NCBI GenBank assembly: GCA_963720765.1
Contig: CAVRGS010000012.1
Coordinates: 1 to 64,000, forward strand
DNA from: DASUAS01 sp963720765
GTDB taxonomy: Bacteria > Actinomycetota > Acidimicrobiia > IMCC26256 > DASPTH01
Reading direction: 5' to 3'
DNA length: 64,000 nucleotides
Translations under genes and position numbers: made by a program
In this document: in pieces, positions 7,905 through 16,787 of the stretch
Layout: every line of letters starts with the position of its first letter
Numbering within the stretch: position 1 is the first letter of the stretch
Notes under the pieces: generated by a model
What the model was told of the DNA's origin: nothing
The model's input: the letters and a program-made list of their open reading frames with translations, nothing else
Databases searched by the model: none

Positions 7905-9057
7905 GTGGAGTTCGGACTCACCGAAGAGCAGGCACTGCTCCGCGACACCGTGCGCGACCTGGTCGCGAAAACCTGTCCGCCGGAGGTCGCCAAGGCGTGG
8001 GACGACGACGCCACGCCCCCCACCGAGCTGCAACGCGTGCTCGCGGAGATGGAGCTGTTCGGGCTGCCGTTCCCGGCGGAGTTCGGGGGCGCCGGCGCGA
8101 CCCCGACCGAGCTCGTGATCGTCGCCGAGCAACTCGGTCACGCCAGCCTCGACGTGGCGATGTGCTACTCGGGGCGCCTGATCCCCACGCTCGGGATCTA
8201 CGAGTGGGGGACCGACGAGCAGCGCGCGCGACTCGCCCCGGAGATCATGAGCGGGCACCGGAACTACGCGGGTCGCGATCAGCGAGCCCGACGCCGGATC
8301 AGACGCCGCCGCGCTGCGCACCACGGCCGACGACCGCGGCGACCACTTCGTGGTGAACGGGCAGAAGATGTGGTGCACCGGGGCTGGCCTCCCGGACACG
8401 ACGATCCTGATGTACGTGCGCACCGATCGCGACGCGCCCAAGCACCACGGGATCAGTGCGTTGCTCGTGGATCCCGAGGCGCCGGGGGTGTCGCTGCGGC
8501 TGATTCCCACGCTGGCGCGCCACATCCTCGGGACCTATGAGGTGTTCCTCGACGACGTGCACGTACCGAAGGGCGATCTCGTCGGTCCGTTGCACGACGG
8601 CTGGCGCGTCATGCTGTCGAACCTCGAACTCGAACGGATCCTGCTGAGCGCGGGTTACGTCGGCGCCGCGCAATCCACCCTCGACCTGACCGTCGAGTAC
8701 GCGAAGACGCGCTCGCAGTTCGACCGGCCCATCGGCTCGTTCCAGTCCTTGGCGCACGTGATCGCCGATCTGCAGACCGACATCGACTCGGCTCGCTTGC
8801 TCACCTACCGCGCCGCGTGGCTGCGCCACCAGGGCACGCCGTGCCACCGGGAGGCGGCCATGGCCAAGCTCAAGGGCTCCGAGACCTACGTCGAGGCGGC
8901 GCGGTGGGGGATGCAGATCTTCGCCGGTCACGGGTTCGCGTCCGAGAGCGTGATGAGCCACCGGTACCGCGAGTCGATCGTCGCCACCATCTCGGGCGGC
9001 ACCAGCCAGATCCAACGCAATGCCATCGCCCGCGACCTCGGCTTGAAGTCGTATTGA
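7905..9057 (+). CDS. acyl-CoA dehydrogenase, one frameshift
   Basis: Acyl-CoA dehydrogenase of about 383 residues once a one-base break is repaired. The first part (MEFGLTEEQALLRDTVRDL to EIMSGHRNYA) and the second part (AISEPDAGSDAAALRTTADD, VVNGQKMWCTG, then GGTSQIQRNAIARDLG) are in different frames. The join is the extra G in GCGGGTCGCG at about 8268-8272. The catalytic region IRYRES and the FAD loop are intact, so this is not a decayed gene. It starts at GTG 7905, seven bases after the P450 stop, and ends one base before the next gene. Confidence 0.85.
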
Positions 9058-9058
9058 C

Positions 9059-10100
9059 ATGAAGTTCGACGCGTACGGTGCCAGCCTGCGGCTCGAGGAC
9101 ACCGCGCCGGTGGCGCGACGGGTCGAGGAGCTGGGCTTCGCGGGGCTGTGGTTCACCGAGTCGCAACGACCGCCGTTCCTGTCATGCGCGGTGGCGAGCA
9201 CCGTGACGTCACAGATCGAGCTCGGTACCGCGATCGCCGTTGCGTTCCCCCGCAGCCCCATGATCACCGCGCAGAACGCGTGGGAGCTCGCCCGGGCGAG
9301 CAAGGGTCGGTTCTCGCTCGGCCTGGGGAGCCAGGTGAAGGCCCACATCGAGCGCCGCTTCTCGATGCCGTTCGAGCACCCCGGGCCGAAGCTCCGCGAG
9401 TACGTCCTCGCGCTGCGCCGCGATCTGGCGCGCGTTTCAGGGCGAGGAGCCCTTGCGGTTCGAGGGTGACTTCTACTCGTTCTCGCTGCTCACCGACTTC
9501 TTCGCCCCCGGCCCGAGCGATCATCCGGACATCCCGGTCTCGATCGCGGGTGTGAACGTGGGCATGGCCCGCCTCGCGGGTGAGGTCTGCGACGGGTTCC
9601 ACGTGCACCCGTTCCACTCGCGTCGGTATCTCGACGAGGTGATTCGTCCCGCGATCGCGACCGGAGCGGAAGCTGCCGGTCGCGCGCCCGCGTCGTGCGA
9701 GGTGTACTGCCCCGTCTTCATGATCGTCGGCGACTCCGACGCCGAAGTCGCGCCACAACGCGAGTCCGTCCGTCGCCAGCTCTCGTTCTACGGCTCGACC
9801 CGCACCTACCGTCCCGTGTTCGAGCTGCACGGCTGGGGGGAGACGAGCGAGCGGCTCCACCGGCACATGGCCGCGGGCGACACCGATGCCATGGCCGACG
9901 AGATCACCGACGAGATGCTCGCCGAGTACGCGGTGACCGCCACGTGGGATGGCCTGGCGCCGGCGTTGATGGCGCGCTACGGAGGCCTCGCCGATCGCGT
10001 CTTCGGGTACGGGCCAGCACAGGCGTGGATCGATTCCCCAGAACTGGCCGAACGTTGGCGCGCGGTGGCGGCGGCAGTGCACGCGGCGAGCTCGCTGTAG
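9059..10100 (+). CDS. luciferase-like (LLM) F420-dependent oxidoreductase, one frameshift
   Basis: About 346 residues after repair. It begins MKFDAYGASLRLEDTAPVAR, with ELGTAIAVAFPRSPM and GLGSQVKAHIERRFSMPF, the pattern of the TIGR03617-type LLM group. The second frame starts at FQGEEPLRFEGDFYSF and runs to HAASSL. The break is an extra C in CTGCGCCGCGATC at about 9418-9420. LLM proteins are TIM barrels that use FMN or F420H2; this group is believed to use F420. One base separates it from the acyl-CoA dehydrogenase stop, so it closes the P450 operon. Confidence 0.85.
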
Positions 10101-10686
10101 CTCCAGGTTGGGCAACGGCTCCGGCAGCCTGGTGCGGGCGGTGCCGTACCGCGCGCTCGATTCGTCCCCTGACGCCCACGGTCCTTGCCCGAGGTCTTCG
10201 AACTGATCTTCGAGTTTTCGCATCCCTACTCATCCCTACAGCGCGTCGAATCTGCCTGGATTCGACTCAACGCGACGGACGCGAACCCGCACCAGCATTG
10301 ACTGCGCGGACTGGCTGGACAGTGCGAGAGGAGCTACACGATCTTCGAAGGCACCTCCGAGATCCAGCGCCTCGTGATCGCCCGCGCCATCTCCAGCCTG
10401 CACATCCGCTGATCTGCGGCCGAGACCCGCGCTACAAAGCGCCAGCGCGCCGGAACCCGTCGACTGGTAGTGCCAGCATTCACCCAGTGCGACAGAACTG
10501 ATCGGCTCGAGGTGCCGATGAAGCCGTCGCGCCAGAACGCGCGCACAGATCGATGTGGTCTCGACCAGGCGTTCGGGGGCGGCTCGCCGCGTCATTCTGG
10601 CGGGATGCACGCGCTGGCCCGAGCGAGCGCATGGCGGGCACTGTGCGTGCGTGGCCCGGCCAAGCGACTCTCGATGTGTTCGTGCT
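10101..10686. other. gene-poor junction at the left edge of the accessory region
   Basis: This 586-bp stretch has no convincing complete gene on either strand. It contains the acyl-CoA dehydrogenase tail remnant (10332-10412) and one copy of a 25-bp near-repeat (10529-10553) whose partner is at 16847-16871. A short stem with a GATTCGACTC stretch near 10258 recalls a tRNA T-arm, but no acceptor or anticodon stem can be built. The composition is still GC-rich but codon periodicity is lost. It looks like a recombination scar between the catabolic block and the accessory genes. Confidence 0.5.
10332..10412 (+). pseudogene. acyl-CoA dehydrogenase C-terminal remnant
   Basis: Twenty-six codons ending in TGA read SYTIFEGTSEIQRLVIARAI followed by SSLHIR. 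This is the conserved last segment of acyl-CoA dehydrogenases (IFEGTSEIQRLVIAR). Upstream of 10332 the frame loses all similarity, so the remainder of the gene is gone. It is not a copy of either neighbouring dehydrogenase (EGGTDEIQRN, SGGTSQIQRN), so a third gene once stood here and was cut by a deletion or insertion. Confidence 0.8.
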
Positions 10687-11322
10687 CTACGTGGGGACTG
10701 TGAACGAGGTCGTGACCGATCGCTGGACTGCTTCGCCGCGGATCGTTGCGGCCTCGAGGTAGTCAGGATTCGAGATCAGGCTGTGGAGTGCCTCTCGGGA
10801 CGGATAGTTGCCGATGAAGAACAGGTCGGGAGTGAAGCTGTCTTCGATTGCGACTTCCGGCACGAAGCGTGGCGTCACGTAGCGGCCACCGACGGCTTCG
10901 ACGTGAGGTCGCGCGGCTTCGAGGTAGTCGTCGTAGCGGGCGCGACCACCCTGGTGGAACCACAACATGTTCAGCACCGCGACACCTGGAGAGAGCTCGA
11001 CTGGTGCGGAATCTGGGGGGTCGATCGTGCAGCGGGTCAGCACGGCACGCTCGAGTGCGGCGCGACGCAAGGGCGAGATCTCCGCATAGGACGCGCTCTG
11101 CCACATGGCGTCGAACGCTTCTTCGGACGGATAACGCACGAAGAACGCGAGGTCTGGATCGAACTGGCCTTCGAGAGCTTCGTCCACGCCGAGCGGCGGG
11201 AAGAGAACGTTCGCCCCGACATCGTGGATCATCGGCATCACCGCTTGCCCGTACTCGGAATAGACGGCAGGGCCATCGCCCGGTACGAACCAGAGTGCGT
11301 TGAACATCGCGATCGGCGGCAT
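10687..11322 (-). CDS. tandem DUF1330-like protein
   Basis: A 211-residue protein made of two copies of a DUF1330-type ferredoxin-like fold. Copy 1 (residues ~5-100) has FNALWFVPGDGPAVYSEYG, DVGANVLFPP, DLAFFVRYPSEEAFDAM; copy 2 (~112-205) has LNMLWFHQGGRARYDDYLE, AVGGRYVTPRF, DLFFIGNYPSREALHSL. Single-domain members form dimers, so the tandem copy may be an internal pseudo-dimer. No function is established for the family. A TACATT box six bases before the ATG suggests a leaderless mRNA. Confidence 0.75.
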   Translation of the reverse strand: MPPIAMFNALWFVPGDGPAVYSEYGQAVMPMIHDVGANVLFPPLGVDEALEGQFDPDLAFFVRYPSEEAFDAMWQSASYAEISPLRRAALERAVLTRCTIDPPDSAPVELSPGVAVLNMLWFHQGGRARYDDYLEAARPHVEAVGGRYVTPRFVPEVAIEDSFTPDLFFIGNYPSREALHSLISNPDYLEAATIRGEAVQRSVTTSFTVPT

Positions 11323-11324
11323 CG

Positions 11325-11612
11325 TCAGAATGTACGACCTGCTTCACCCCCGTGGTGGGGAGCGGTTCGCCCTGCTCGACATACGAAGGTCGGGCGGCGC
11401 GCTGTCGACCAGCCAGCACGGTTGGTGTGAGCGTCTTCCACAGCGACGTATCGCGTTCCGTCGGAATCATCGAATGCTCGGAGCCGTCCCCAGGTCCGGA
11501 CGATGGACCCGTCGAATTGGTCCTGGTCGGACGTGAGCCGCGCCACCGAGATGCTCCGGACGCCGGCGCTCGATCCGCAGGCGGTGAGGAGCGCGATCAG
11601 TCCGAAGCACAC
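11325..11612 (-). CDS. possible small lipoprotein, doubtful ends
   Basis: A 95-codon frame starting at GTG. It opens with LIALLTACGSS, a short hydrophobic run ending in a lipobox (LTAC), and continues with QFDGSIVRTWGRLRAFDD and RYVAVEDAHTN, which resembles an OB-fold (tRNA_anti-like) exported domain. After about residue 65 the sequence becomes Arg/His-rich and unconvincing, so the 3' part may be frameshifted. The signal has no positive N-region, so the true start may be lost. The gene ends two bases before the DUF1330 start. Confidence 0.35.
   Translation of the reverse strand: MCFGLIALLTACGSSAGVRSISVARLTSDQDQFDGSIVRTWGRLRAFDDSDGTRYVAVEDAHTNRAGWSTARRPTFVCRAGRTAPHHGGEAGRTF
11329..11334 (-). 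promoter_or_regulatory. leaderless -10 box for the DUF1330 gene
   Basis: TACATT on the minus strand ends six bases before the ATG at 11322, and no Shine-Dalgarno sequence is present. Transcription would start at or next to the ATG, as in the other leaderless cases in this window. It lies inside the 3' end of the doubtful lipoprotein frame. Confidence 0.5.
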
Positions 11613-11879
11613 TGCGACCAGAGCCGCGCAGGGGTGACAGATCGAGCCGACACGAGGCGCTCACGCTATGACGAGCCTCCGATCACGGCCGTGTTGTCTC
11701 GGCATCGCTCGTCCCCTCTCCGGCGGTAGGGGTTGCACGGCAGCGCGACGAACCCGGCCCGGGGAGAGCCTGAAGCTTGTTGTCCCCGGCGATGGTGCGC
11801 CGGCTCCACGCGAGCTCGGACTTGCGCTGAGGCGGCCGCCTCGGCACGCCGCGCGACACGCAGGTGAGATGCTCGTGAC

Positions 11880-12677
11880 TTGGACGAGGAGATTCAGCTT
11901 GCAGGTGGTGTGGGCAACGCGGGTGCAGTCACGAGAATCGGTGACGTCGTGTTGCGCCCGATGTCGCCGCACGCGAACGCGATCGACGCGCTGCTCCTGC
12001 ACCTTCGCAACGCAGGGTTCGACGCCGTACCGAAGCCGCTCGATCGTTCACCTGACGGCCGCGAGCGCTTCGAGTTCATTCCCGGTGACGTCCCACTGCC
12101 GCCGTTCCCGGCCTGGTCGCTCACCGACCGTGCCTTGGCGAGCAGCGCCGCGCTGCTCCGAGGCTTCCATGACGCCCAAGCTGATTTCGTGCCGCCACCG
12201 GACGCTTCCTGGAGCGACGAGATGGCCGACCCGAACGGCGGCACGCTGATCTGCCACAACGACGTCTGCCCCGAGAACGTCGTGTTTCGCGATGGCATCG
12301 CAGTCGCGTTGCTCGATTTCGACTTCGCTGCGCCCGGCCGACCAGAGCATGACCTCTCGCAGCTCGCCAAGATGTGCGTCCCCCTCGACACCGACGAGGA
12401 TGCCGCCCGGTTCGGGCGTGGCGGCCTCGATCCGTTCCATCGACTCCGTGTCGTCGCAGACGGGTACGGGCTAGCGCCAGATCGAACCGAGTTCCTCGAC
12501 GTGATCGGTCAATCGATGGCGGCCTCGAGAACAGGCGGGTTCGTGCGACGACGGATCGACGAGGGCGACCACGCCTTCATCGAGATGGCTGAGACCATGG
12601 GCGGACTCGAAAGATACGAACGGCGCTACCAGTGGTTCGCACACAACCGACAAAGGTTCGCTGATGCACTCGAGTAG
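11880..12677 (+). CDS. phosphotransferase of the APH/choline kinase fold
   Basis: A 265-residue protein-kinase-like phosphotransferase. It has the catalytic loop CHNDVCPENVVF (HxDxxxxN) near residue 125 and the metal-binding LLDFDFAAPGRPEHDL near residue 142. The N-terminal lobe is short, with VTRIGDVVLRPM where the ATP lysine strand usually lies; a clear Lys is not seen there (Arg instead). Relatives include aminoglycoside and macrolide phosphotransferases and many kinases of unknown substrate. The only usable start is TTG 11880, since a stop lies five codons upstream. It is followed by a nucleotidyltransferase of an aminoglycoside-modifying family. Confidence 0.75.
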   Translation: MDEEIQLAGGVGNAGAVTRIGDVVLRPMSPHANAIDALLLHLRNAGFDAVPKPLDRSPDGRERFEFIPGDVPLPPFPAWSLTDRALASSAALLRGFHDAQADFVPPPDASWSDEMADPNGGTLICHNDVCPENVVFRDGIAVALLDFDFAAPGRPEHDLSQLAKMCVPLDTDEDAARFGRGGLDPFHRLRVVADGYGLAPDRTEFLDVIGQSMAASRTGGFVRRRIDEGDHAFIEMAETMGGLERYERRYQWFAHNRQRFADALE

Positions 12678-12741
12678 CGAAGGACGATGCCCGCCTCCCG
12701 TCCGGTGGTAGGGGGGAGCAGACGAAGCGCTCAGATCTGCG

Positions 12742-13661
12742 ATGCGTGATGGCATGGACCTGGCGATGGGCGAGATGATGAGGCTCGTGCCCGACATGCG
12801 CGCCAGCGAGCTGCTCGAGCGACTGGGCGGTTGGCGCACGAGCGCAGCGATGTCCATCTCGCACTGCTCGTCGGGTCCCAAGCGCGCAGCGATCGTCCCG
12901 CCGACGAACTTTCGGACATCGACGTGGTGCTCACGGTCGATGCGCCTGAGACGTTCCTGCACGATGCCGGGTGGCTCGAGGAGCTCGGCGCCACGCTTGT
13001 CGAAACCGTCGAAGCAACCGCGATCGGAGGCATGTCCGAACGGCGAGTCCTGTTCGCGTCCGGCCAAGACGTCGATTTCAGCTTCGTGCCCGCCGATCTC
13101 GGGCCGCTCCTGATCGACTACAAGGATCTCCCCGAGGTCCGCGAACTCGTGGGGCGCGGCGTGCGCGTCCTCGTCGATAGGGCAGACGTCGCGCGGGAGA
13201 TCGCGATGATCGAGCCGCCAGATCCTGTGTCGTCACTCCTCTCGGCCAGCGAATACCGAACGCTGTCCAACAGCTTCTGGTATCAGCTCATCATCGCCAC
13301 CAAGAAGTGGCGTCGCGGCGAACTCTGGGTCGCGATGACGACGTGCGAAGGCGTACTCACCACACGCACGATCGACGTTGCCCGCTGGTGGACGAAGCTA
13401 CGCGAACCTTCGATCGATGTCTGGCACGGCGCGCGATTCATCGAAGACTGGCTCGACGGTTCGGTACTGGCTGCTCTCGTAGACAGCCGCACCGGCTACG
13501 GACGCTCAGAGATCGCGCTCAGCCTCCATCGCATCATGACGCTGTTTCAGCAACTCGAAGCCGAATGCTGCGGTGCCGCTGGCTACGCGCACGCTGTTGA
13601 TCACGACGCGCTCCGTGAACTGGTCGCCCGACTCCTCGACCCCGAAGCGCAGGATCATTGA
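12742..13661 (+). CDS. ANT(6)-like aminoglycoside nucleotidyltransferase, frameshifted
   Basis: A 306-residue nucleotidyltransferase after repair. The polymerase-beta signature LVGSQARSD...SDIDVVL (GS then DxD) lies around residues 40-60 and the third carboxylate in DVDFSFV near 110. The long C-terminal half (EYRTLSNSFWYQLIIATKKW, then RWWTKLREPSIDVW) matches the helical domain of streptomycin 6-adenylyltransferases (AadK/AadE). MRDGMDLAMGEMMRLVPDM and the rest are in different frames; one G is missing in GGTTGGCGCACG at about 12831-12834. Function as true resistance is inference: chromosomal homologues may have other substrates. Confidence 0.72.
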
Positions 13662-13845
13662 CACGCCGTCGAGACCAGGCCGGGACTCCACACGTCCCGC
13701 ACGACACGTCCGAAGGTGTCGCCAGGCATGACCCAGCCGGCGATCTGGGGCCCCGGGCGCGCCGTCATGGCGCGCTCGACGGCATAGCCAGATGACGCCA
13801 TCGCGGGCAATCTGGCGCGTCAGGTCGCCCAGCGCCATTCGGTGT

Positions 13846-14946
13846 TCAGCCGGTAAATCGAGGCTGCAGTGAGATCGCTGACTGGACCCCACTCGGTGGA
13901 GGCTGCAGCGAAATCGCTGACTGGACCCCGTTCAGGTCGTCGACGACGCGGAGCAGGTCACCGACCTCGGCGAAGTTGACGGCCACGAAATTCGGCATGT
14001 GTCCGCGCTCGGTCGCACACTGCTTCGCTCGGGCATCGAGCACCGCGTACTGATTCACCACCTGCGCGGCGGCACGCTTGTCACCAGTGTCGATCCAATG
14101 ATTGAGCAGGAAGAGCGACGCCTGCGCCGGCCCGCGATACAGCGCACAGCTGAACTCCCCGGCACTCTGGAACGTGTACGGCGTTTCGTTCATCTCCTGG
14201 AAGGCATCGAGCAACCCCGGCGCGGCTCCGCCCTGGTTCTGCGAGAACACCACGAGACGCGTGCCGCGCGCCTTCATCTCCGCAAGGGTCGGCCACGGGT
14301 CCCCGGCCTGGTGCCGAAGCATCTGCGCGTCGAGGTTCGCGGCAAGGAAGCTCGACATGATGTCCTCGCCCGGCGCGTAGTCCTCCAGGATCAGCGTGAC
14401 GACGTCGTTGGGGTTCTCGCCCAGAAACGCGCGGATGCTCGCGAGCTGGTCGTCGAACTTCGTTGCACCCAACTCACAGAAGCTGTGACAGAGATACTCC
14501 CCGGCAGTCGGACCTCCGGGCGCCGGGCACGGCTCCGTGCTTCTGAGCTGGAGCAGCTGGTCGACCGCGGCCTGTCCCTTGTCCCGGATCAGCTGCGCGA
14601 TCAAGATTGGCGTCGGATCGGTACAGACCCTGCCGGTACCCGGCGTTCCCGTGTAGACGTCGATGAGGAACGCGCGGATGCCGCCAGCAAGCTGGTCGGG
14701 GATCGACCGCTCCTGATCGGGCGAGGCGAATGCGTCGGCCACTGTGTTCATCGAGTTGTGAGTGGCCGCATATGCGACCTGGTTGTAGGCGCGACTACAC
14801 AGCTCGACGTGGCCGTTGCACTTCGCGCTCCCGTCAGCACCCGCCCGTGACACACCCGGGGCCGCGACGACGGCGAGGAACGCAAGAAGCAGCGCAACGA
14901 GGCACGCAGCGACCATTCCCCGACCCGCGCCCGCTCGTCCCGTCAT
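13846..14946 (-). CDS. secreted PI-PLC X-domain-like phosphodiesterase
   Basis: A 366-residue exported protein. Starting at ATG 14944-14946, residues 1-38 form a signal peptide (MVAACLVALLLAFLAVVAA, cleavage after VSRA). The mature part has the PI-PLC-like barrel: AATHNSMN with the first catalytic His, IRAFLIDVYTG, and YLCHSFCELG with the second His. Such proteins cleave phosphodiesters of inositol phospholipids or relatives outside the cell. An in-frame start 21 codons upstream is possible but would precede the signal. The last ~20 codons are made of a DNA repeat (13860-13929), so the natural C-terminus has probably been replaced. Confidence 0.8.
   Translation of the reverse strand: MTGRAGAGRGMVAACLVALLLAFLAVVAAPGVSRAGADGSAKCNGHVELCSRAYNQVAYAATHNSMNTVADAFASPDQERSIPDQLAGGIRAFLIDVYTGTPGTGRVCTDPTPILIAQLIRDKGQAAVDQLLQLRSTEPCPAPGGPTAGEYLCHSFCELGATKFDDQLASIRAFLGENPNDVVTLILEDYAPGEDIMSSFLAANLDAQMLRHQAGDPWPTLAEMKARGTRLVVFSQNQGGAAPGLLDAFQEMNETPYTFQSAGEFSCALYRGPAQASLFLLNHWIDTGDKRAAAQVVNQYAVLDARAKQCATERGHMPNFVAVNFAEVGDLLRVVDDLNGVQSAISLQPPPSGVQSAISLQPRFTG
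13860..13929. repeat. two 31-bp direct repeats, possible IS end
   Basis: Two near-identical 31-bp units (13860-13890 and 13899-13929, two mismatches) are separated by 8 bp. On the minus strand each begins GGGGTCCAGTCAGCGAT. They encode the repeated tail GVQSAISLQP of the PI-PLC protein. Short tandem units of the form GGGGTCCAG... are typical of the ends of IS21-family elements. No istA/istB gene is nearby, so a solo end or deletion scar is inferred. Confidence 0.6.
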
Positions 14947-15172
14947 GGCCACACCGCTCTCACCGGCATCGATCCGACAGTGCGACGCTACCCCGCTCGT
15001 CGACCGCATCAGCCTCCAACGCGTGACCCTCGTCGAGCAACACTCGGGGTCTCACTGCCACCCACCAAACCAAGGCCATAACTCGTAGGAGCCTTCGTCG
15101 ACGGAAGTCCCGCCCAGAGTGGCGTATGCCACAACGAGGTGAGGTCATCTCGTCGAGGGCCGATGGATCGCT

Positions 15173-15346
15173 ATGGATCTCACCGCCGAAGAGCGCGCCC
15201 TGCTCCTCGCGGGCCTCTACGTGCTCCGCATCACGGACGCGATGGACGGAGACGACAAGCGCCAAGCGATCGAGACGCTTGCGCGGCGACTCGAGGGTGA
15301 CCTCGACGCGACCTTCTTCCAGCGGTCAGGACACGACTCCACGTAG
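15173..15346 (+). CDS. small hypothetical protein, 57 residues
   Basis: A short, well-formed helical protein starting MDLTAEERALLLAGLYVLR and ending QRSGHDST. It is acidic, with heptad-like Leu and Ala spacing (ETLARRLEGDLDA), and its codon third positions are GC-rich like real genes here. GAGGG lies about 13 bases upstream, a weak ribosome site. It stands alone between the divergent PI-PLC gene and the convergent MetF-like gene. I do not recognise the family. Confidence 0.6.
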   Translation: MDLTAEERALLLAGLYVLRITDAMDGDDKRQAIETLARRLEGDLDATFFQRSGHDST

Positions 15347-15404
15347 ATACGACGCTCGCATTGGGCACCGCGCCAGATCTGCCAGTGCTGCGTTCGACGC
15401 CGGT

Positions 15405-16190
15405 CTACCGCGCGAGACGTTGTTCGAGTTCGGCGGCGACGGTCCGGTAGCGACTGACCGGAATGAGGTGCACGCCATCGAACGCACCGGACTCCTTGAT
15501 GTCGATCACGAGGTCACACGCGAGGTGTACGCCAGCATCAGGGACGTTCTCGATCGCGGCGAGCCAGGTGTCGGGAACGGCGAGCTGTTGGATGTCTGCG
15601 CTGATCTTGCGGGCCATGGTCGCGCTGGGCACAACCATGACTCCGGCGTACACGGGTCCGTCGAAGCTGACTTCGGATCGCCAACGCAGCATGTCGTCGA
15701 GCGAAAACTGGACCTGCGCGAACAGGAAGTCGGCCTCTTGCTTCCATTCAGGCAACGGTCCCGAACCGGCGGCGACACCAACGCGGAACCCGCGGTCGAA
15801 CGAACCTGGAGCTCGCGGGAAGGCGCGCAGTTCGTCGATCATCGAACGCACGGTGAGTTGTCCGGTGCGAGCGCCCGACGATGGACGGTCGCCGTAGACG
15901 AAGAGGAACTGGTCGACTCCGTACGCGGCGGCAGTCAACAAGTCGCGCCGTAACCCGAGCAGGTTCCGGTCGCGTGCATTGAGACACGCGATCGCACGGC
16001 CACCCATCTGTTCGACCTCGTGAGCGACCGCAACGCTGGAAACCGTGGCGCGACCGATGTGGTTGTCGGGGATCAGAAACGTCGAGGCGACCGAACTGAG
16101 GACGCCGATCTGGTGACGGACATGCGTGAGGTCCGGCCGAGTCGGCGGCTCGATCTCACACACGATCTCGAACTCAGACGTACCGTTCAT
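15405..16190 (-). CDS. methylenetetrahydrofolate reductase-family protein
   Basis: A 261-residue MetF-type TIM barrel. FLIPDNHIGRATVSSVAVAHE (residues ~38-58) and DRNLLGLRRDLLTAAAYGVDQF resemble the FAD and folate-site segments; DFLFAQVQFSLDDML matches the strand bearing the conserved Gln/Phe. It is shorter than housekeeping MetF (~290), and the N-terminal SFEFFPP motif is replaced by IVCEIEPPTRPD. It may therefore act on another one-carbon carrier or be a corrinoid-system accessory. It is divergent from arr. TAGGCT eight bases before the ATG could give a near-leaderless transcript. Confidence 0.75.
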   Translation of the reverse strand: MNGTSEFEIVCEIEPPTRPDLTHVRHQIGVLSSVASTFLIPDNHIGRATVSSVAVAHEVEQMGGRAIACLNARDRNLLGLRRDLLTAAAYGVDQFLFVYGDRPSSGARTGQLTVRSMIDELRAFPRAPGSFDRGFRVGVAAGSGPLPEWKQEADFLFAQVQFSLDDMLRWRSEVSFDGPVYAGVMVVPSATMARKISADIQQLAVPDTWLAAIENVPDAGVHLACDLVIDIKESGAFDGVHLIPVSRYRTVAAELEQRLAR

Positions 16191-16348
16191 CGGCAGCGAG
16201 CCTACGCAACGGTCACATCACGACGAGCGCCAGTCCTGGTGCCGCCGCGCCGGAACTGCCGCTCGGCGTTGGCGTGATCAGGTGTTGTGAGCCATCGTGG
16301 GGTGAACGCCGGCGAGAGCCGACGCGAACTGCGCCGCGTGGCCCTTGG

Positions 16349-16354
16349 TACGTT
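16349..16354 (+). promoter_or_regulatory. leaderless -10 box for arr
   Basis: TACGTT ends exactly seven bases before the GTG start of arr at 16362. No Shine-Dalgarno sequence is present, so transcription probably begins at the start codon. The same spacing recurs at five other genes in the window. Confidence 0.6.
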
Positions 16355-16361
16355 CACAGTC

Positions 16362-16787
16362 GTGAGCGCGACGCACGAGCCGGTGCCCTTCCAGGTGTAC
16401 GGGCCCGGCGTGTTCTTACACGGAACGAAGGCGGAGCTCGCGGTAGGCGAGATGCTGGTCTCTGGCCGCGAGTCGAACTTCGAAGAGGGCCGGGTGATGA
16501 CCTACGTCTACTTCACTGCGACTCTTGACGCTGCGACGTGGGGTGCCGAGCTCGCCTCGGGTGAAGGTCGCGGGCGGATCTATCTCGTCGAGCCGATGGG
16601 CGAGTTCGAAGACGACCCCAATGTGACTGACAAGAAGTTCCCTGGGAATCCGACGCAGTCATTTCGTAGCCGCGAACCACTGCGTGTCGTAGGTGAGCTT
16701 GTCGACTGGGTCAGTCATTCGCCGGAGAAGCTGCAAGCCATGCGCGGTGCCGTGCAACGGAAAGGAACTGGGCAGATCGAGGACTGA
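16362..16787 (+). CDS. arr: NAD+-dependent rifampin ADP-ribosyltransferase
   Basis: A 141-residue Arr protein, which inactivates rifamycins by ADP-ribosylation of the C23 hydroxyl. It is close in pattern to the mycobacterial enzyme: FLHGTKAELAVGE (His20), SGRESNFEEGR, TYVYFTATLDAATWGAELA (Tyr50), GRIYLVEPMGEFEDDPNVTD (Asp84/85) and KKFPGNPTQSFRSREPLRVV. All three catalytic positions known for the family are kept. The tail is about three residues shorter than usual. The start is GTG 16362, because an upstream ATG gives an Arg-rich non-homologous extension and the -10 box sits just before the GTG. It is divergent from the MetF-like gene. Confidence 0.95.
   Translation: MSATHEPVPFQVYGPGVFLHGTKAELAVGEMLVSGRESNFEEGRVMTYVYFTATLDAATWGAELASGEGRGRIYLVEPMGEFEDDPNVTDKKFPGNPTQSFRSREPLRVVGELVDWVSHSPEKLQAMRGAVQRKGTGQIED

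Noticed and set aside
10230..10330. Possible tRNA or attachment site
   Set aside because: Only a T-arm-like GATTCGACTC is present; no acceptor, D or anticodon stem can be drawn and no CCA follows.
11700..12741. Integron attC sites around the resistance-type genes
   Set aside because: No GTTRRRY/RYYYAAC core pairs are seen and no integrase gene is present, so a cassette array is not supported.
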